From assembly GCA_963921825.1 (NCBI GenBank), contig OY997591.1, forward strand, positions 22,005,515 to 22,069,514: a DNA stretch of 64,000 bases, read 5' to 3'. This stretch comes from Erodium maritimum (taxonomy: Eukaryota; Streptophyta; Magnoliopsida; Geraniales; Geraniaceae). The position numbers were made by a program, and so were the translations under genes. Under the pieces are notes generated by a model that did not search any database, was not told where the DNA came from, and worked only from the letters and a program-made list of their open reading frames with translations. Shown one piece after another: positions 1 through 12,086 of this stretch; positions within the stretch are counted from its first letter, which is position 1, and each line of letters opens with the position of its first letter.

Positions 1-836
1 AAGGTGAACCTTCTCTCGGGTCTCTGGAGGTGACTAGTTCCTGCTTAGGTCGTGGGACGCGTTTCTACAGTCTAGCGTGTGTGGATCGTTGTTGAGCTTC
101 TCTAGTTGCTTCTGGTGCTTCAACCTTCCGGATACTGCCTGGACTCAGTGTGCGACTCCGATCTCTGTTTGGTAATTCCTCTCCCTCACTACCCTGCTAT
201 TTAATTCGATTGGCTTCGCTTCTTCTCGACCCACTGTTTGGTGTTCGAGCTCGCCGGTATTAGGTGTTGGTGTTGGCCGCCAGCGAGTCCTTAAGACTGT
301 TCCTTGGTCTGAAGCCATTCGCTTTATTTGTTGGGTGTGGTGTGTCTCAGTGATTTTTCATTGATATTGTATTTGTCGATCGTGGTCCTGGCCACCGACG
401 TTGTTAGTACTCTCTCTCTCGCTAGGATTGAGTGTTACTAATGATACATGGAGTTTGGTTCAACTCTGATTCGGTTTTCAGCTTTTCTGGATTGTCTGCT
501 CTTCTTGGTGGCCAACTCTGGTTTGGTGGCTGCCGTCTTGCCCAGTTGTTCAGGGGTGTTTGTTGTTCTTGGTGGCCTTTTCTTGTTATCTGCCCTTGTT
601 GGCAGCTCTTGTTTTCTGCACCTTCTTTTCTTGTTGTACTTGGTGCCTCTTCGTGTGGTCTTGTCTTGGTGTTGTTTTTTTCGTTTATTTGTCTTTTGTT
701 GTAGTTGATCTCCCTTATAGGTGGCATATGACCATCTAAGGGTATCGCCCTTGTGTGCCCTTATTGGCATGTTCTTCTCCTCTTTTATCTCAAAAGAGGT
801 TTTATTTATAAAAAATTTGCCTATTAAAAAAAACAA
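1..836 (+). mobile_element. Possible 3' end of a LINE-like element
   Basis: This stretch is T- and G-rich with no convincing protein. It ends in a short A run near 827-834, after a T-rich segment resembling the 3' untranslated tails of the LINEs elsewhere in the window. It could equally be unannotated intergenic DNA. Open frames here are short and overlap on both strands. Confidence 0.25.
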
Positions 837-1297
837 TGGGAGGGGGCATATGCTGTAACGTGGGTACATATTACTTATTTTAATTCCTTTCATGATATCA
901 ACACATAACTTGATTAGAATTCCAATCCTACACATGAGAGGAATAGTGAAACAGAAATATCACATCTACAATAAAATGGACCTTTGAGTTGAGTAAATTT
1001 GTTAGGGTTCACAATCCCCATACATGAATCCAGCCAGTGAATACAGTTACAAATGATACATGAGAACACCTTCGTTGAGATGAATGGTAGTTTACAATAA
1101 CATGCTATCAATAACTATGGATCAATCAATGAATCAAAATTCCTATATATTCTGAATTTGATGGCGTAGGAAGCAAGCATAAAATACAACATGGCGGATA
1201 AGAACATGTTGCCGAGAGTGAATACCTGGCAGTATTCTTCCAAGTGCCTCCATTGGTACAGCAAAACAGTGAAAGTATTGAGGGTATATGAATAAGG
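837..1297. other. Downstream flank and 3' UTR of the galactosyltransferase gene
   Basis: AT-rich sequence between the possible LINE tail and the stop codon of the minus-strand galactosyltransferase. The part next to 1297 is probably its 3' UTR. I saw no clear polyadenylation signal and no other gene. Confidence 0.4.
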
Positions 1298-4200
1298 CTA
1301 ATCATCCGATTCCATAGTCGGGCTTTTAGAGCAGCTTTCCATCTGATGCAGTTCTAGCATTCTCTTTTCAGGATTACAGAGCCCTGCATGACATAACAAA
1401 CATATAGTATAGGTCATTCGCATACAAGTTTATACACACACACTAAACAAATCATTTAAATACTTTATAAAACGGTTGTATTGAACTTTTTACAGAACTT
1501 CAATACTTTATACAATCATTCTCAATTTCAAGGTTTATTTTATCAGCGATACAGCCGCCCACAAAACCAGAAACGTGGGACCTTGCTGAACAAAACTATG
1601 CTCTTGATATCACTGTAAATAACAGCTCGCAAATTACCAAATCAGATTCGATAACATTTACTTCTATAACGTGACTTGATCACTTTGTCAAATCCAAAGC
1701 AAAATAACTTTATCTCTTGATAATCACCTGTTTTGCAATATAATACCCCATGTATACTTTGCACATTGCCTTTTTTGTGTTCAAACTTTAGCTCAGCTTA
1801 AGTAGTGGGATGGGGAAAACGCATGAACAAACACCCTTTCAAATTATGTAATCTATAACCACTCTCACAACTTTAATTTCATTGCATTTTCAGTCTGGAT
1901 TGAGAAGAAAAAACCAACCTGAACATTTAGGGATATCCCAGACAGCAATAGAAGATGATGTACATTCTGGTTCACACAGTGCTTGATTGTTCTCCTGGTT
2001 GACATTCATCGCAAGCATCCACGCGCCAATGGTGACATCTTCATTGCTGAACATTCGAAAACTGTACTTCCAACAAAAAGGAGAGAGTTATTTGTAAAGG
2101 CAGGGCGCAAGCGAGAATACCATGCACAACTTTTCCACCATAAATCAAAGATTGTGAGAGAAATATTTATGGCCAAACCCTCCTATAAAAAGTATACACC
2201 ACAATTTTCTGGCTATGATAAAGAAAATTATGGACATGCATTAGGTAATCATCAACGAGTTGAAGATCCATCAGTGCTGAAATGTTGAAAAGCAAACTTG
2301 CCTGTTGTTTTTTAGTGCTACCAAACTTGCAACAACATCAGCTGAGAGAGCATATATTGGACCGTAAGCATGGAGAAAATACTCCTTTCCAAGCATATAG
2401 GATAAGGGCTCATACCTGCATGAAGTTATATGAAACGGCTACTTCATAATCATAACTACGTACATATTGGGAAACCGTTTATGTAGATCATCAGATATCA
2501 TGTGGTTAACATTCTGCAGTGAATAAACACTAACTCATTGCATAATGTTTCATGTTATGGCCAATGCACTACCTACTTTTATGTGTTACTAGAGCTAAAC
2601 CTTGTAAGATTTACTTTTTTACTATTTTAGTCTATGAGCACAGTTTCAACTCTTCAGCTTTCCTTTAATGTTTCCCTATGTAATACATCAGTCCCAATCT
2701 CCAGAAACATAAATTAAGTAGCAGTTATAAGAAAATTACATAAATAATGAGCTCTCATTAGCATAAAACACTAACCATTTCAGCTTTGGATCAGTGAAAA
2801 CTGGACCCTTTTTCATGCATCCTAGATAAGTTTGAGAATGAGAACGGTCCTTGGCCAATAGCAGTGAAAGACGATCTGGAAATTAGTGAAACAAGAAAGA
2901 AAATGGTTTACATCAAACTGAGGATGCAAGACAACAAATTCAGTAATGAAACATCTGAGCTTAATAAAATTAAAGAAATTTTGTAACTTTAGTGACCTGG
3001 CCTCAAGTATATGTCATCATCAGCTTTAACATAAAACTCGGCATCATAAAGCGCATAGGCAACTTTGAAGAATGCCAACCTGCAAGAGAGACTCGATAAG
3101 AATTCGGTGCATATTAGTGACACAAGAGAATGATTGTGACTAACATCAGAACTAACGTTTTGTATGGGAGCTTACTATACTCCTCTTCGATATCTAAAAG
3201 CACAAAATCATCATACTCTGCAATCTCCTTTCTGAGTTCAGACATCTTTGAATTGTCGGCCGTTCTACCAATCATAAACCTGATGGCCAAACCAGTGGCT
3301 TCTTCCAAACTGGAAACCATAATTCAATTCCAAATAGCAATCATGAGAAAATGGAACATATAAGATAGTGAAGATGGTAACAAAAATGGCTTTATGGGAA
3401 TACTAAAAAACTAGACATTATCAATTTTTGGTGAGGAAACAATCATAATTAGCAACACCATTCTTTGATAGCCGTCCCCTGTTAATGGTTCTAGAAGATC
3501 AACAATTTTTAAAGATAATTTGGACCACTCTCTTTGTTCATCAGGTGGTCTGGCTCTTTCTCCTCCTTCATCTTTCCTGTTCTTTGCAAATAGAAATTTC
3601 TGTCGGATCACAGGCATCCTGTCTTCTCCACAATCTAAGAATCCAATCTGGTGTTAAACATTGACCCAGACTCCCTTAATGCCTAATCATATTTTTCTAA
3701 CCATTACATTTTTTTTTTGTATTGATTCCGAATGAAGGTAAGAACTCTAGCAGTAACTTTATAACAGAATAACCACACGTGTAAAATTGGCGGATGACAC
3801 TTCAAATTTAACATCTTTTTTATTGTAGAAAATTCTCAAGCATATAATTCATCAGGAAACTGTGTGCCTTACAATTTGGAACCACATCAACCTATTCTCG
3901 TTGAGAGAATCATTACTTGCCTTTTAAGTGATGAGAATCACCCAAATTTTACTGCTTTCTCATTCTATCCAGGTGTGCTGCAAGTATTGCTTTCCTTTCA
4001 ATGCTAGCATAGCACCTCAACATAAATGCAACTCATACTGTTGCATGTAGATACTGGCATTCTTTACTACCTTTGTCATGACATCAATAACATAATTTCT
4101 GGAACACTTTCTTTAAAATGGCCACCAACGTAAACTTCAAAGTTCATCTTACACAAACTCTCTCCTACTTACGCAGAAATTTCATTATTCCTAAAGTTGC

Positions 4201-5293
4201 TACCCATCCTCTACTTTCCTTCTTTTTTTATATCCCAGATCTCTGTTTATAACAAAATGTGCACGTTCCCTACCTTAATGCATAAAGTACCACCATTTCA
4301 TCTTATTTAATCACTATCCTACATCAAATCTTAATGAAGGAGAGGACATGAACTTCTAGAACCATAAAACCAAGTTTTGTAACCAAGGGTTAGGCTAGAA
4401 ACTCATAATCAGATCCTGGTCACTGGCAGACGTCATTTCAAAATCTTAGAATGTCAGTGGATAAAATAGAAGATCTCCATCAATCATGCAACAAAAATAG
4501 ATAGGAAGGCATGGGCTGAGCCTGAGTCATATACTAATATACATGGTCCATGACCCTCTTTTTAATCTGTGTAGAACCAGGAAGACCCACTTAAGGGTAA
4601 AACTCTTTTAGCACATATTTCTTCCATTCGCAAGCAAGGATACTCAAGCTTCTGCTACTTAAGCCTAACATGTGTTACCAATACCATATTCACATATGGA
4701 ATTACCCCAATACACCTGATACGATTCATTTTCACTGATAGATGAATTATGAAGACCTTAACCACTCCCCTACTTGGTTAAGAACTCTAACCAATAAAAT
4801 TTGCAATTTTCCTTCTCTAAAAGAACTCCATTTCCTCAAATCATTTAACACCAAAACAGAAACATCCATCACAATGTGAAATACAACATCTAGTCTCGCA
4901 AAAGCAAGCCAACATTCAGTGAAGTAGCTAAAAGAAGGAAAAGAATCCGAACCGTTGAAGGCCCTGCGGATCGGAGGGCATCCAAGTCTGCCGAAGCGAC
5001 CTCCGCCGCCCAACGGATCCGAACCCAGTAAAAATGCCCACAAACCCCATGACCTTGTGCCTCTTCCCGTTCCCATCCACTCCGCCAGATCCGCCGCCGC
5101 TCTTGTCCCAGACGACCCGCACAGATCTCGGGGAGCGGGAGCAATTAGGAGTCGAGCCGAGGACGGAGACGATCCCGACTATAAATCCGGAGATCCCGAT
5201 AAGGAGACAGATGGCGAGAGCCAAGAGCGTTGATCTGGGAGGCGAGGACGAGGAATGCGGTCGCGCATTGAAGAACTTGGGCGAGGAAGGCAT
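1298..5293 (-). CDS. B3GALT13/14: Beta-1,3-galactosyltransferase (GT31 family), seven exons
   Basis: Type II Golgi glycosyltransferase expected to add beta-1,3-linked galactose from UDP-Gal to glycoproteins or arabinogalactan. The coding exons in gene order are 5293-4953, 3309-3157, 3079-2997, 2875-2776, 2415-2302, 2061-1919 and 1383-1298. They sum to 1020 nt, giving a 339-residue protein in one frame, close to the roughly 340 residues of plant family members. The short N-terminus is followed by one membrane anchor at about residues 20-46. The GT31 domain contains the block [15 protein letters not shown], the metal-binding DDD at 185-187 inside [12 protein letters not shown], and the [10 protein letters not shown] acceptor-loop motif. 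All introns are GT-AG except intron 5 (2062-2301), which is GC-AG (GCAAGT donor). The start is the first ATG before the anchor. The closest remembered Arabidopsis relatives are At3g14960 and At1g53290. No damage is visible. Confidence 0.95.
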
Positions 5294-5514
5294 GGCCTCG
5301 CCGGAGAGATCAAAGAAACCTAATAGGACGGGTGTGAGGTTCCAGGAGCAGCGAGAGATGGTACCGACGAGTCGCGACTCATAGCAGTAGCAGAGAGAGG
5401 TGACTCAGTGAGAGAAGAGTTGTTATCAGTGTAGTGTAAGCTTCCGTCACCGGCAGTTGGAATTTTCGAAAACGGGCACCATACCCAGTATCCGCAACCC
5501 GATCTGGTCTCAAA

Positions 5515-5524
5515 TTTATATAAA
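5515..5524 (-). promoter_or_regulatory. Candidate TATA box of the galactosyltransferase gene
   Basis: On the minus strand the sequence reads TTTATATAAA about 220 nt upstream of the start codon. This would imply a 5' UTR of roughly 195 nt. The call rests on motif and position only. Confidence 0.35.
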
Positions 5525-5799
5525 AATAAATAATACCCTGTTTTTAGAATTACTTATTAATTTTCTTTTTAAAAAAAATTGGCTTTGTTTGGCTCCAAAG
5601 AAAGCAAAGGATCAGTACAAATCTCCATATGGATCTGGAAGCATTGCACTTGGATCTCAAGATCTAAGTATAATTACTTGGAAAAATTAAAAGATAATAT
5701 TACTTTTTAAAACCCCATTCTTATTTTGGTCTTCACAGATCGGTCGCTTTAAAAACGTTGTTCTTGTTTCTCTCTCAAAAAATTAGGGTTTGGCAGAAA

Positions 5800-6198
5800 A
5801 TGGAGGTGATGTCAAAAGCAGTTTCAAACAGCCACCGCACGTCGAGCAAGGGTGGATCGGTTGCAAGATCGGACGTTCATTCTCCAACGTCTCCTACCTC
5901 TTTGTCTTGGAAAACCAATCGGTCTCCTTTCCCTTCACCACTGGTCCTCGATAGGGTCTCGGCACAAGGGAGAACCGATCTGGTGTTCTTAGCCGCCAGG
6001 GTTGAGGAACACGATCTCCAGACGTCGACAAGGGGAAAGGGCGGCATGAGAAATCAGGCGGCGCTAGTGGACGGTCCGAGGGGCCTTATCAGGCGCACCC
6101 CGGACATAGTTCACAGGCCTCAAAAACGAAGGATTGAGCAACACCCAGTGATGAAGGCTCCAGTGACTATCAGCTCGGGGTCGAGATCACCGAACTAG
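5800..6198 (+). CDS. Unrecognised short open reading frame beside the CACTA end
   Basis: A 132-residue frame starts at an ATG preceded by a leader containing TTAGGGTTT, which is common in plant 5' UTRs. The protein is basic and rich in Ser, Pro and Arg, with SPTSPTSLSW and RSPFPSP segments, and has no domain I recognise. It ends 26 bases before a CACTA transposon terminus, so it may be the first exon of a gene cut by the transposon, a fragment carried next to it, or chance. It lies divergent to the galactosyltransferase. Confidence 0.25.
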   Translation: MEVMSKAVSNSHRTSSKGGSVARSDVHSPTSPTSLSWKTNRSPFPSPLVLDRVSAQGRTDLVFLAARVEEHDLQTSTRGKGGMRNQAALVDGPRGLIRRTPDIVHRPQKRRIEQHPVMKAPVTISSGSRSPN

Positions 6199-6224
6199 GC
6201 CTGGGGCCTGAATGCTTCAAGAAT

Positions 6225-6584
6225 CACTACTGCAGAAATCCACTTGGGTGACGGATAAAATGGATCTGTCACCTAAGTTTTCGCACTCTAGCCACGGATA
6301 CAACAATCCGTCAGCCAAATGGAACAACTTAGGTCACGGATCTTGTATCCGTCAGCCAAGTGACAAACCTGGCCGACGCATAGCTGGATCTGTCACCCAA
6401 GTGAGATAAGGTAACTACTATCCGTCACCCAAGTGAGAAAACTCTAGCCACGCATGCTGGATCCGTCACCCAAGTGAGAAAAGTTTAGCCACGCATACTG
6501 GATCCGTCAGCCAAGTGAGAAAACTTTTGCCACGCATGCTCTATCCGTCACCCAAGTGGGCTCTATCCGTCACCCAAGTGGGTT
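6225..6584 (+). mobile_element. Terminus and subterminal repeats of a CACTA (En/Spm) DNA transposon
   Basis: The left end begins CACTACTGCAGAAATCC. It is followed by direct and inverted copies of a motif around ATCCGTCACCCAAGTGAG, about 10 in 360 bp, with a weaker period of 40-45 bp. This layout matches the transposase-binding subterminal region of CACTA elements. I could not find the matching right terminus (ending GTAGTG) in the next 4 kb. A degenerate motif copy near 6958-6985 suggests the element reaches at least there. No transposase is visible, so this looks like a truncated or non-autonomous copy. Confidence 0.75.
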
Positions 6585-7227
6585 GACTATTTTACAAAAA
6601 AAAAATTGACCACAATATTCAAGATGAATTAACCGTTCGATGATAGTTTTTTTAGATACGTATACTAGTTTGGATAGTACATACGGGATGAGCGGTCTTG
6701 ATTATATAATATGCGAGAGACCGACACGTATTGATTGAAATCGTCAATTCCACTATGTGCATGAACATATTTAGCCTTACGGTAGTATAACGTATGACGT
6801 TGTCTCGTTCATTTTTTGTATGTGATATGTATGAGTACTATACGATCTTATGTTGTATATGAGACATGCTAAGTACTTATATCGTTCAATTATCAGTACT
6901 ACAATAGTCGGGAAAAATGACGGGTTTTGGGGTTTTGGTCAATGTAAGTCAAATTTTGCTGGCCGACGGATGCATATATCCATCGTTCAATATATATATT
7001 TAATTATTTCCACAATTTTAATTTTATCTTTGAACTTGGGCATCAAATTGAAACCCGACATTGAGCGACCGGTGTCCATAATTCACAAGTTTATAATCAT
7101 TAGATTGATATTGTTGTAAAAAAAGTTATATAATGTATTTGATCACAAAAAAAAACAATATTTTTTACTTCGAATCGAGAAAACGATCAAGAAAATTTGT
7201 GTTATCCTTGTCTTAGTATTATATAAA
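6585..7227. other. AT-rich stretch, probably CACTA interior
   Basis: No gene is seen. The only recognisable item is the degenerate subterminal-like motif near 6958-6985. Confidence 0.4.
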
Positions 7228-7610
7228 GGGTAAATTACCTACCCCTAACTTTTTTTAACTGATACCTATCCCGATGTGTAGTTATATGACAAATAGCCCA
7301 TTTTTCTGTTAACTTTTTTCTAAAATGACGAAAATACCCTCAACCACACTTCAATAATTGTTTTTAAAAAATTATTTAAAAAATCACTTTTATATATATA
7401 TATATACTTACTTAATCACTTTAGTTTTATTTATAAAAAATATTTAAAAAATCACTAAGGGCGTTTTCGTCATTTTAGAAAAAAGTTAACAGAGAAAAAG
7501 GGTCTATTTGTCATATAACTAAACATCTGGGTAGGTATCAGTTAAAAAAAAGTTATGGATAGGTATCAGATAAACGTGATAAGTTAAAGGTAGATATTTG
7601 TAATTTATCC
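7228..7610. mobile_element. Foldback MITE, Mutator-type, 9-bp target duplication
   Basis: The two halves form a long imperfect inverted repeat beginning GGGTAAATTACC and ending TTTGTAATTTATCC, with a short AT-rich centre. It is flanked by TTATATAAA on the left and TTCTATAAA on the right, a 9-bp duplication with one mismatch. A 9-bp duplication is the hallmark of the Mutator superfamily. It has no coding capacity. Confidence 0.7.
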
Positions 7611-7704
7611 TTCTATAAATATAAACAATGTATCGCAAATGAAAAAATTAACTTGCTATAAATAATTAGTTGACAATAGGTACTAGGTACGTTGATAACA
7701 AAAA

Positions 7705-7773
7705 CTATTTAATTTAATTATATAAAGCTATTTAATTTAATTATATAAAGCTATTTAATTTAATTATATAAAG
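7705..7773. repeat. Three tandem copies of a 23-bp AT-rich unit
   Basis: The unit starts CTATTTAATTTAATTATATA and is repeated three times without mismatch, followed by a partial fourth copy. Confidence 0.85.
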
Positions 7774-9509
7774 CTATAAATAATCAGTTAAATAGTGTAT
7801 ATATATATTCTAAACATACATATGACACAAAAACAACCTAGTTGAGTTCGGTCTGGACGCTCCTTCTCCTCCGTCCAACCACGACCACGCCGCCCCCGTC
7901 TCCCTTCTTCTCCGGCTCAAACCGCTGCCTTCCCTCCCTTCCCCCTCCGTCCAGCCACCACGCCACCATCAAGCCGCCGCCTCTTCTCCGTCCTGGAACC
8001 GTCGCCCTCCGTGAGATCCGCAACCGGCGTTTCAGCCGAGCTCGCCGGCATCCTCACGCCGGAGCTCCTCTCGCCTCTCTCTCCCGAGCCTAGCCGACCC
8101 TCCCGTCTCCTTTCTCCTCGTCGCCGTCCACACGGCTGTCCCCGTCCCGAGCGCTCTCCTCTCCGTCTTCCTCACCGGCGCTCACCAGATCCGGCGAGTT
8201 ACGGCCGGATTCGTTCAGATCTGAGGGGAAACCCTCAGCCGCGCCCCGTCGCGCCCACGGCCACCACCGCCCGCCACCGTCCTCTATTTCCCTTCGGTGA
8301 GTGATCTCACCCACGGAGTTTGGTCGCCGTCGGTGGCTTCGCCGGTGGCCGGTTTCGTGTTCATTAACGTCTTCTCGTTTACTTCTGTCCCGTTTTTACC
8401 TTAATCTGTTCAGTTTTGATCTGTGTTGCTACTTGGATCTGGACAAATTGGGCACAGTTTTGTTGAAGCATAAAACTAACGAAAAAATATCGGTTAAAAG
8501 GGAAAGTAATTAAAAACGACTCAGATCCGTTAAATAAGAAAACGAAGTTGTTTTAAAACGGAAAGAAAATCAGAGTTTAATTTGAAAAGGAATTTTGGTT
8601 GAAACGAAAAACAATTGGAAAAGGGGAAAATTCGTTTGAGTTCTTAAGAAAACTGATAAAACTAGATCTGGTTAAACTAAAAGGGTTTTTAAACGAAAGT
8701 CGGTTGTTAAGTTTAGACTTGAGTTACGTTAAATCGAAAGGGGAAAACGAACTCAGATCAGATTTAGAAAGGTTTGGACCAAAACCTTGAGTTTGGAAAA
8801 GAACAGAAAGGAATCGTTTTGTTTTAAAATCAAAATCGGAATTAGATAAAACAAAGGAGTTTCAAAGACGGTTTGAGTTAAAATTGGTTTTAACTGGGTT
8901 TTGGATCAACCTGAGTTCGGTGCGCGGGTGCTCGAACTCGATCCGTCGTAATCCCACTTTTATCCCGCTCGAGTGGGAAAGACAATTGTCGGATTTTACT
9001 GGACTAATCATAACCTTTAACTTAACGGCGGAACCGTTGTTAATTTGTGGCTTGGTGTTCTTTTAGATCGTGCTGCGGACCGAGGCAAAGGGAAGCTCGC
9101 CGAGTGACTGGGATCATCTCGGGTTTTAGTGGAGCGCTTTTGGAGTTGTTTACGAGGTAGGGAAAAGTAGCCGGATCTCGGCCCTGACTAGGGAAAGTTA
9201 ACAGTAGAAATGCATGTGACACTGGGGTGTCGTGGGTTGAGTAGGTTAGCGAATATTAGAATTGCATGATACGGGATTGTAGCGTTTAAGAGAAAAGCAT
9301 GTGACACTTAGTAGTGTCGTAGGAACAGAGAACTTAGCGATAATTGAGTTACTGGAGGCATATGACCATGCTCGGAGGTTGATTGCGAACTTATCGACAT
9401 TAGGAGTACTGGAGGCATACGACCATGCCCGGAGGTTGGTTGTGAAACTAGCGATCTTAGGACTGTTGGAGGCATCTTTTATGCCGGAGGTTGTTGTGCG
9501 TTATTTATT

Positions 9510-9990
9510 GTTGAGTTTGGGTGGCCTTGAGAGCCGTGTTAATTGTTGTTGAGTTGGGGTGGCCTTGAGAGCCTGTGTTATTTGTCGTCGAGTTTGGGTG
9601 GCCTTGAGAGCCCGTGTTAATTGTTGTTGAGTTTGGGTGGCCTTGAGAGCCCGTGTTAATTGTTGTTGAGTTTGGGTGGCCTTGAGAGCCCGTGTTAATT
9701 GTTGTTGAGTTTGGGTGGCCGTGAGAGCCCGTGTTGGTCATTGTCGAGTTTGGGTGGCCTTCAGAGCCGTGTTGGTTATTGTTGAGTTTTGGGTGGCCTT
9801 GAGAGCCCGTGTTACTATTGCTGAGTCTTGGGTGGCCATGAGAGCCCGTATTGTCATTTTGGTGTCTTGGGAGGCCGTGAGTGCCTGTGGGGCTGTTAAG
9901 TCCGTGTCTTACTGTCGGTGTGTCTTGGGAGGCCGTGAGTGCCTGTGGGGCTGTTGATTCCAAGGTTTACTGTTGAGGTGTCTTGAGTGG
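9510..9990. repeat. Minisatellite of 39-bp units inside LTR A
   Basis: About nine copies of a unit containing GAGTTTGGGTGGCCTTGAGA lie in tandem, followed by two or three more degenerate copies. Because 39 is a multiple of three, the minus strand shows a false 13-residue protein repeat. Confidence 0.9.
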
Positions 9991-10078
9991 CCTTGAGTGC
10001 TTGTTTGTTGAACTTGCTTGTGTTTGTGGTTGTGTTTGCCCGAATCGACTGTGTGTCGGGGAGTGGTGTGGATTTTGG

Positions 10079-10320
10079 TAGGTTACGAGCATTCTTCGGC
10101 TGGCCTGACCAAACTCGAGCCTCGGCAGGTTCTGAGCATTCTTTCGGCTAGCCTGTTCCGTGTCCGGATCCCGAAAGGTTATGAGCATTCTTCGGCTAGC
10201 CTGATCCGTGACTGGGTCCCGGCAGGTTACGAGCATTCTTCGGCTGGCCTGATCCGTGTACGAGGCTCGGCAGGTTCTGAGCATTCTTCGGCTAGCCTGA
10301 TCCGTGTCCGTGTCTTTGGG
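10079..10320. repeat. Minisatellite of 48-bp units inside LTR A
   Basis: Five copies of a unit containing GAGCATTCTTCGGCTGGCCT begin near 10080, 10128, 10177, 10225 and 10273. It is non-coding. Confidence 0.88.
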
Positions 10321-10964
10321 GAAGGTTATTGTTGGTTGTGTCGGGTTTACTTTTACGAGTTTGAGGTCGAGTCTGGTGAGGGAGGTTACTGAGCAGCTGG
10401 TTTGCGATCCTTTGTGATCTTGTTTGGTGTGCGATCCTTTGTGATCTTGTTTGGTGTTGCGTCGTTTCTTTCGAGTCCTTGGGAGAGGTCGTGATCGTTG
10501 TGTCGGGTCTACTTTACGTGTCAAAGTGTTGAGTTGGTCAAGGAAGGTAACAGTGGGTGTATGATCAGTCAGAGTCCTTGGGTTGGGGACAGTGTCCCCC
10601 GGTGTAGACTTTATTATTGGTATTACCGGCATTGTCTGCTAATTATGCCGTAGTCAGTCTGTTATCCGTGGTGGTGAGCGAACGCTCACCCCTAGTTGCT
10701 TTTCCTACAGGTACTTGTCGCAGGTCGGACTAGGTGAGCTTCCGAAGCTTGAAGAGCTAGGGGCGGGAGTCCGGGTTACTTTTAGTCTAGCGACGGATAC
10801 CTCGCTTTTGTCCGCTTGTGGGACGTTTTATTTTGAGTTGTAATTATCTTTTTGTTGAACTAAACTAGTATTGTAAAGTGTTTTAATGGAAATGGTTTCA
10901 AAGTGTTTTTCTTATTTTAAATGTTCGCGTCCCGAGTTCGGTTCGCTGAAATTGGGGCGTGACA

Positions 10965-12086
10965 GGGGTTCAGGATGGGAAGAGCGTTGGAATTTTTCAG
11001 GTTGTAGATGATGACGTTGATGGCATGTATTTGGGAAACTATATGTTTATCAAGATTCTATTGGATATTCGAGTTCCACTCCAGAGCCAACAATGGTCCA
11101 GACTCACTGAATCACAGGTGCATACATTATTACATGTATCGTATGAGAGACTCACAAACCATTATTTTGGATGCAGGTGTGCGGGACATTTTTTCACGAT
11201 CTTTCCTCTAAAGGGAGGAAGTATGGGGCCTCGCTGAAATCGTCACCCGATCCTCGTTCAGCTTAGGAGCGATCCCAACATGGGAAACAAGTCACAGGGA
11301 CAAACTGGGCATATGTAGGGGGCTCATCAGGACACTCGCCTCGACTCTTTGCTCTAGTGACACCAGGGAAAAATGGAAATAGGGACAGGAACAATGCCTC
11401 GGGACATAAAGGCACGATACCAAAAACGATATCCCTTGGTAAGACAGGAGGTCTAGAGACAACATACAAACCCATAAGATGACTTCCCAATTTAGGAAAA
11501 CGATCGTCAAAAGGTCACTACTTCAGTGTCCGTAGGGAGAAAGCATCTTGAGCGAGGAGAAGAGAATGAGTTGGAAGGATCCACAAGATCAAGAGGATTT
11601 CTATAAGAAACCTCGCCTAGCTGAATGAGTATGACATGGTCCAATGGGGGGTTGGCCAGTATCACCGACCCATTGGACGTAAGGTGGTAGAGGTTCCACC
11701 AAGATCTGGTATGGTACTTCCTTACCTTCTCAAAGGCCAACAATCCTGCGTTATGGATCCCTACATCTATCATTCCAAGGAGGAGGACGCACGCTGGCAT
11801 CCTAGGGGAGTATTCAGTCCGTCACAACACCCCTCCAGAAATGGGTCCGCTCTACCCTAGCTTCCAGTCCAGTTTTACTGTATCGGTGTCGATAGACGCT
11901 ATCGCAACTCCCTCTTTTGAACATCTCAGCAAAGTAGTTTGGTTCCTTGAGCTAGTTTATTTTGTGTTTCGATTTAATGTTGTTAGTTTTGGTCTTACAG
12001 TACTTTACTTCTGGTGTTTGGTGGTTTTGTTGGCATTCATCCGTTTACATCCATAGTATAAAATTGTTTCCCTGAAGAAAAAAAAA
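10965..12086 (+). mobile_element. L1-type LINE remnant: ORF1 piece joined to a 3' tail
   Basis: The first 270 bases encode a DUF4283-type ORF1 piece with a decayed zinc knuckle (GIFQVVDDD, VSYERLTNHYFGCRCAGH). What follows is a broken ORF1 C-terminal region and a T-rich untranslated tail ending in an A run near 12079-12086. Endonuclease and reverse transcriptase are absent. It looks like an internally deleted copy, and LTR A abuts its left side. Confidence 0.6.

Larger units (their letters stand above)
7846..10964 (+). mobile_element. Large LTR fossil A (Ty3/gypsy-type LTR, left boundary uncertain)
   Basis: The right end GGGGCGTGACA matches the ends of solo LTRs B (17744-20429) and C (31606-34667). 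A block at about 9150-9215 is roughly 85% identical by eye to B at 19316-19380, and the hairpin and tail at 10674-10790 match B near 20112-20220. The promoter-side start that B and C share is not seen, so this copy looks truncated at its left. The GC-rich 7850-8300 part resembles a transcribed leader. It abuts a LINE ORF1 remnant at 10965. There are no gag or pol genes. Long LTRs of this form occur in Tekay/Del-like chromoviruses; that lineage is an inference. Confidence 0.6.

Noticed and set aside
4747-5144. Other minus-strand frames over galactosyltransferase exon 1
   Set aside because: They lack family motifs. The frame starting at 5293 joins precisely to the six downstream exons.
7838-8314. 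GC-rich Pro/Arg frames on both strands
   Set aside because: They reflect base composition of the transcribed leader of LTR A, with no domain.
9505-9963. Minus-strand protein made of 13-residue repeats
   Set aside because: It is a by-product of the 39-bp minisatellite, with no start context or other coding signal.
9510-10320. Regularly spaced repeats like a CRISPR array
   Set aside because: The units are contiguous with no unique spacers, in plant LTR DNA.
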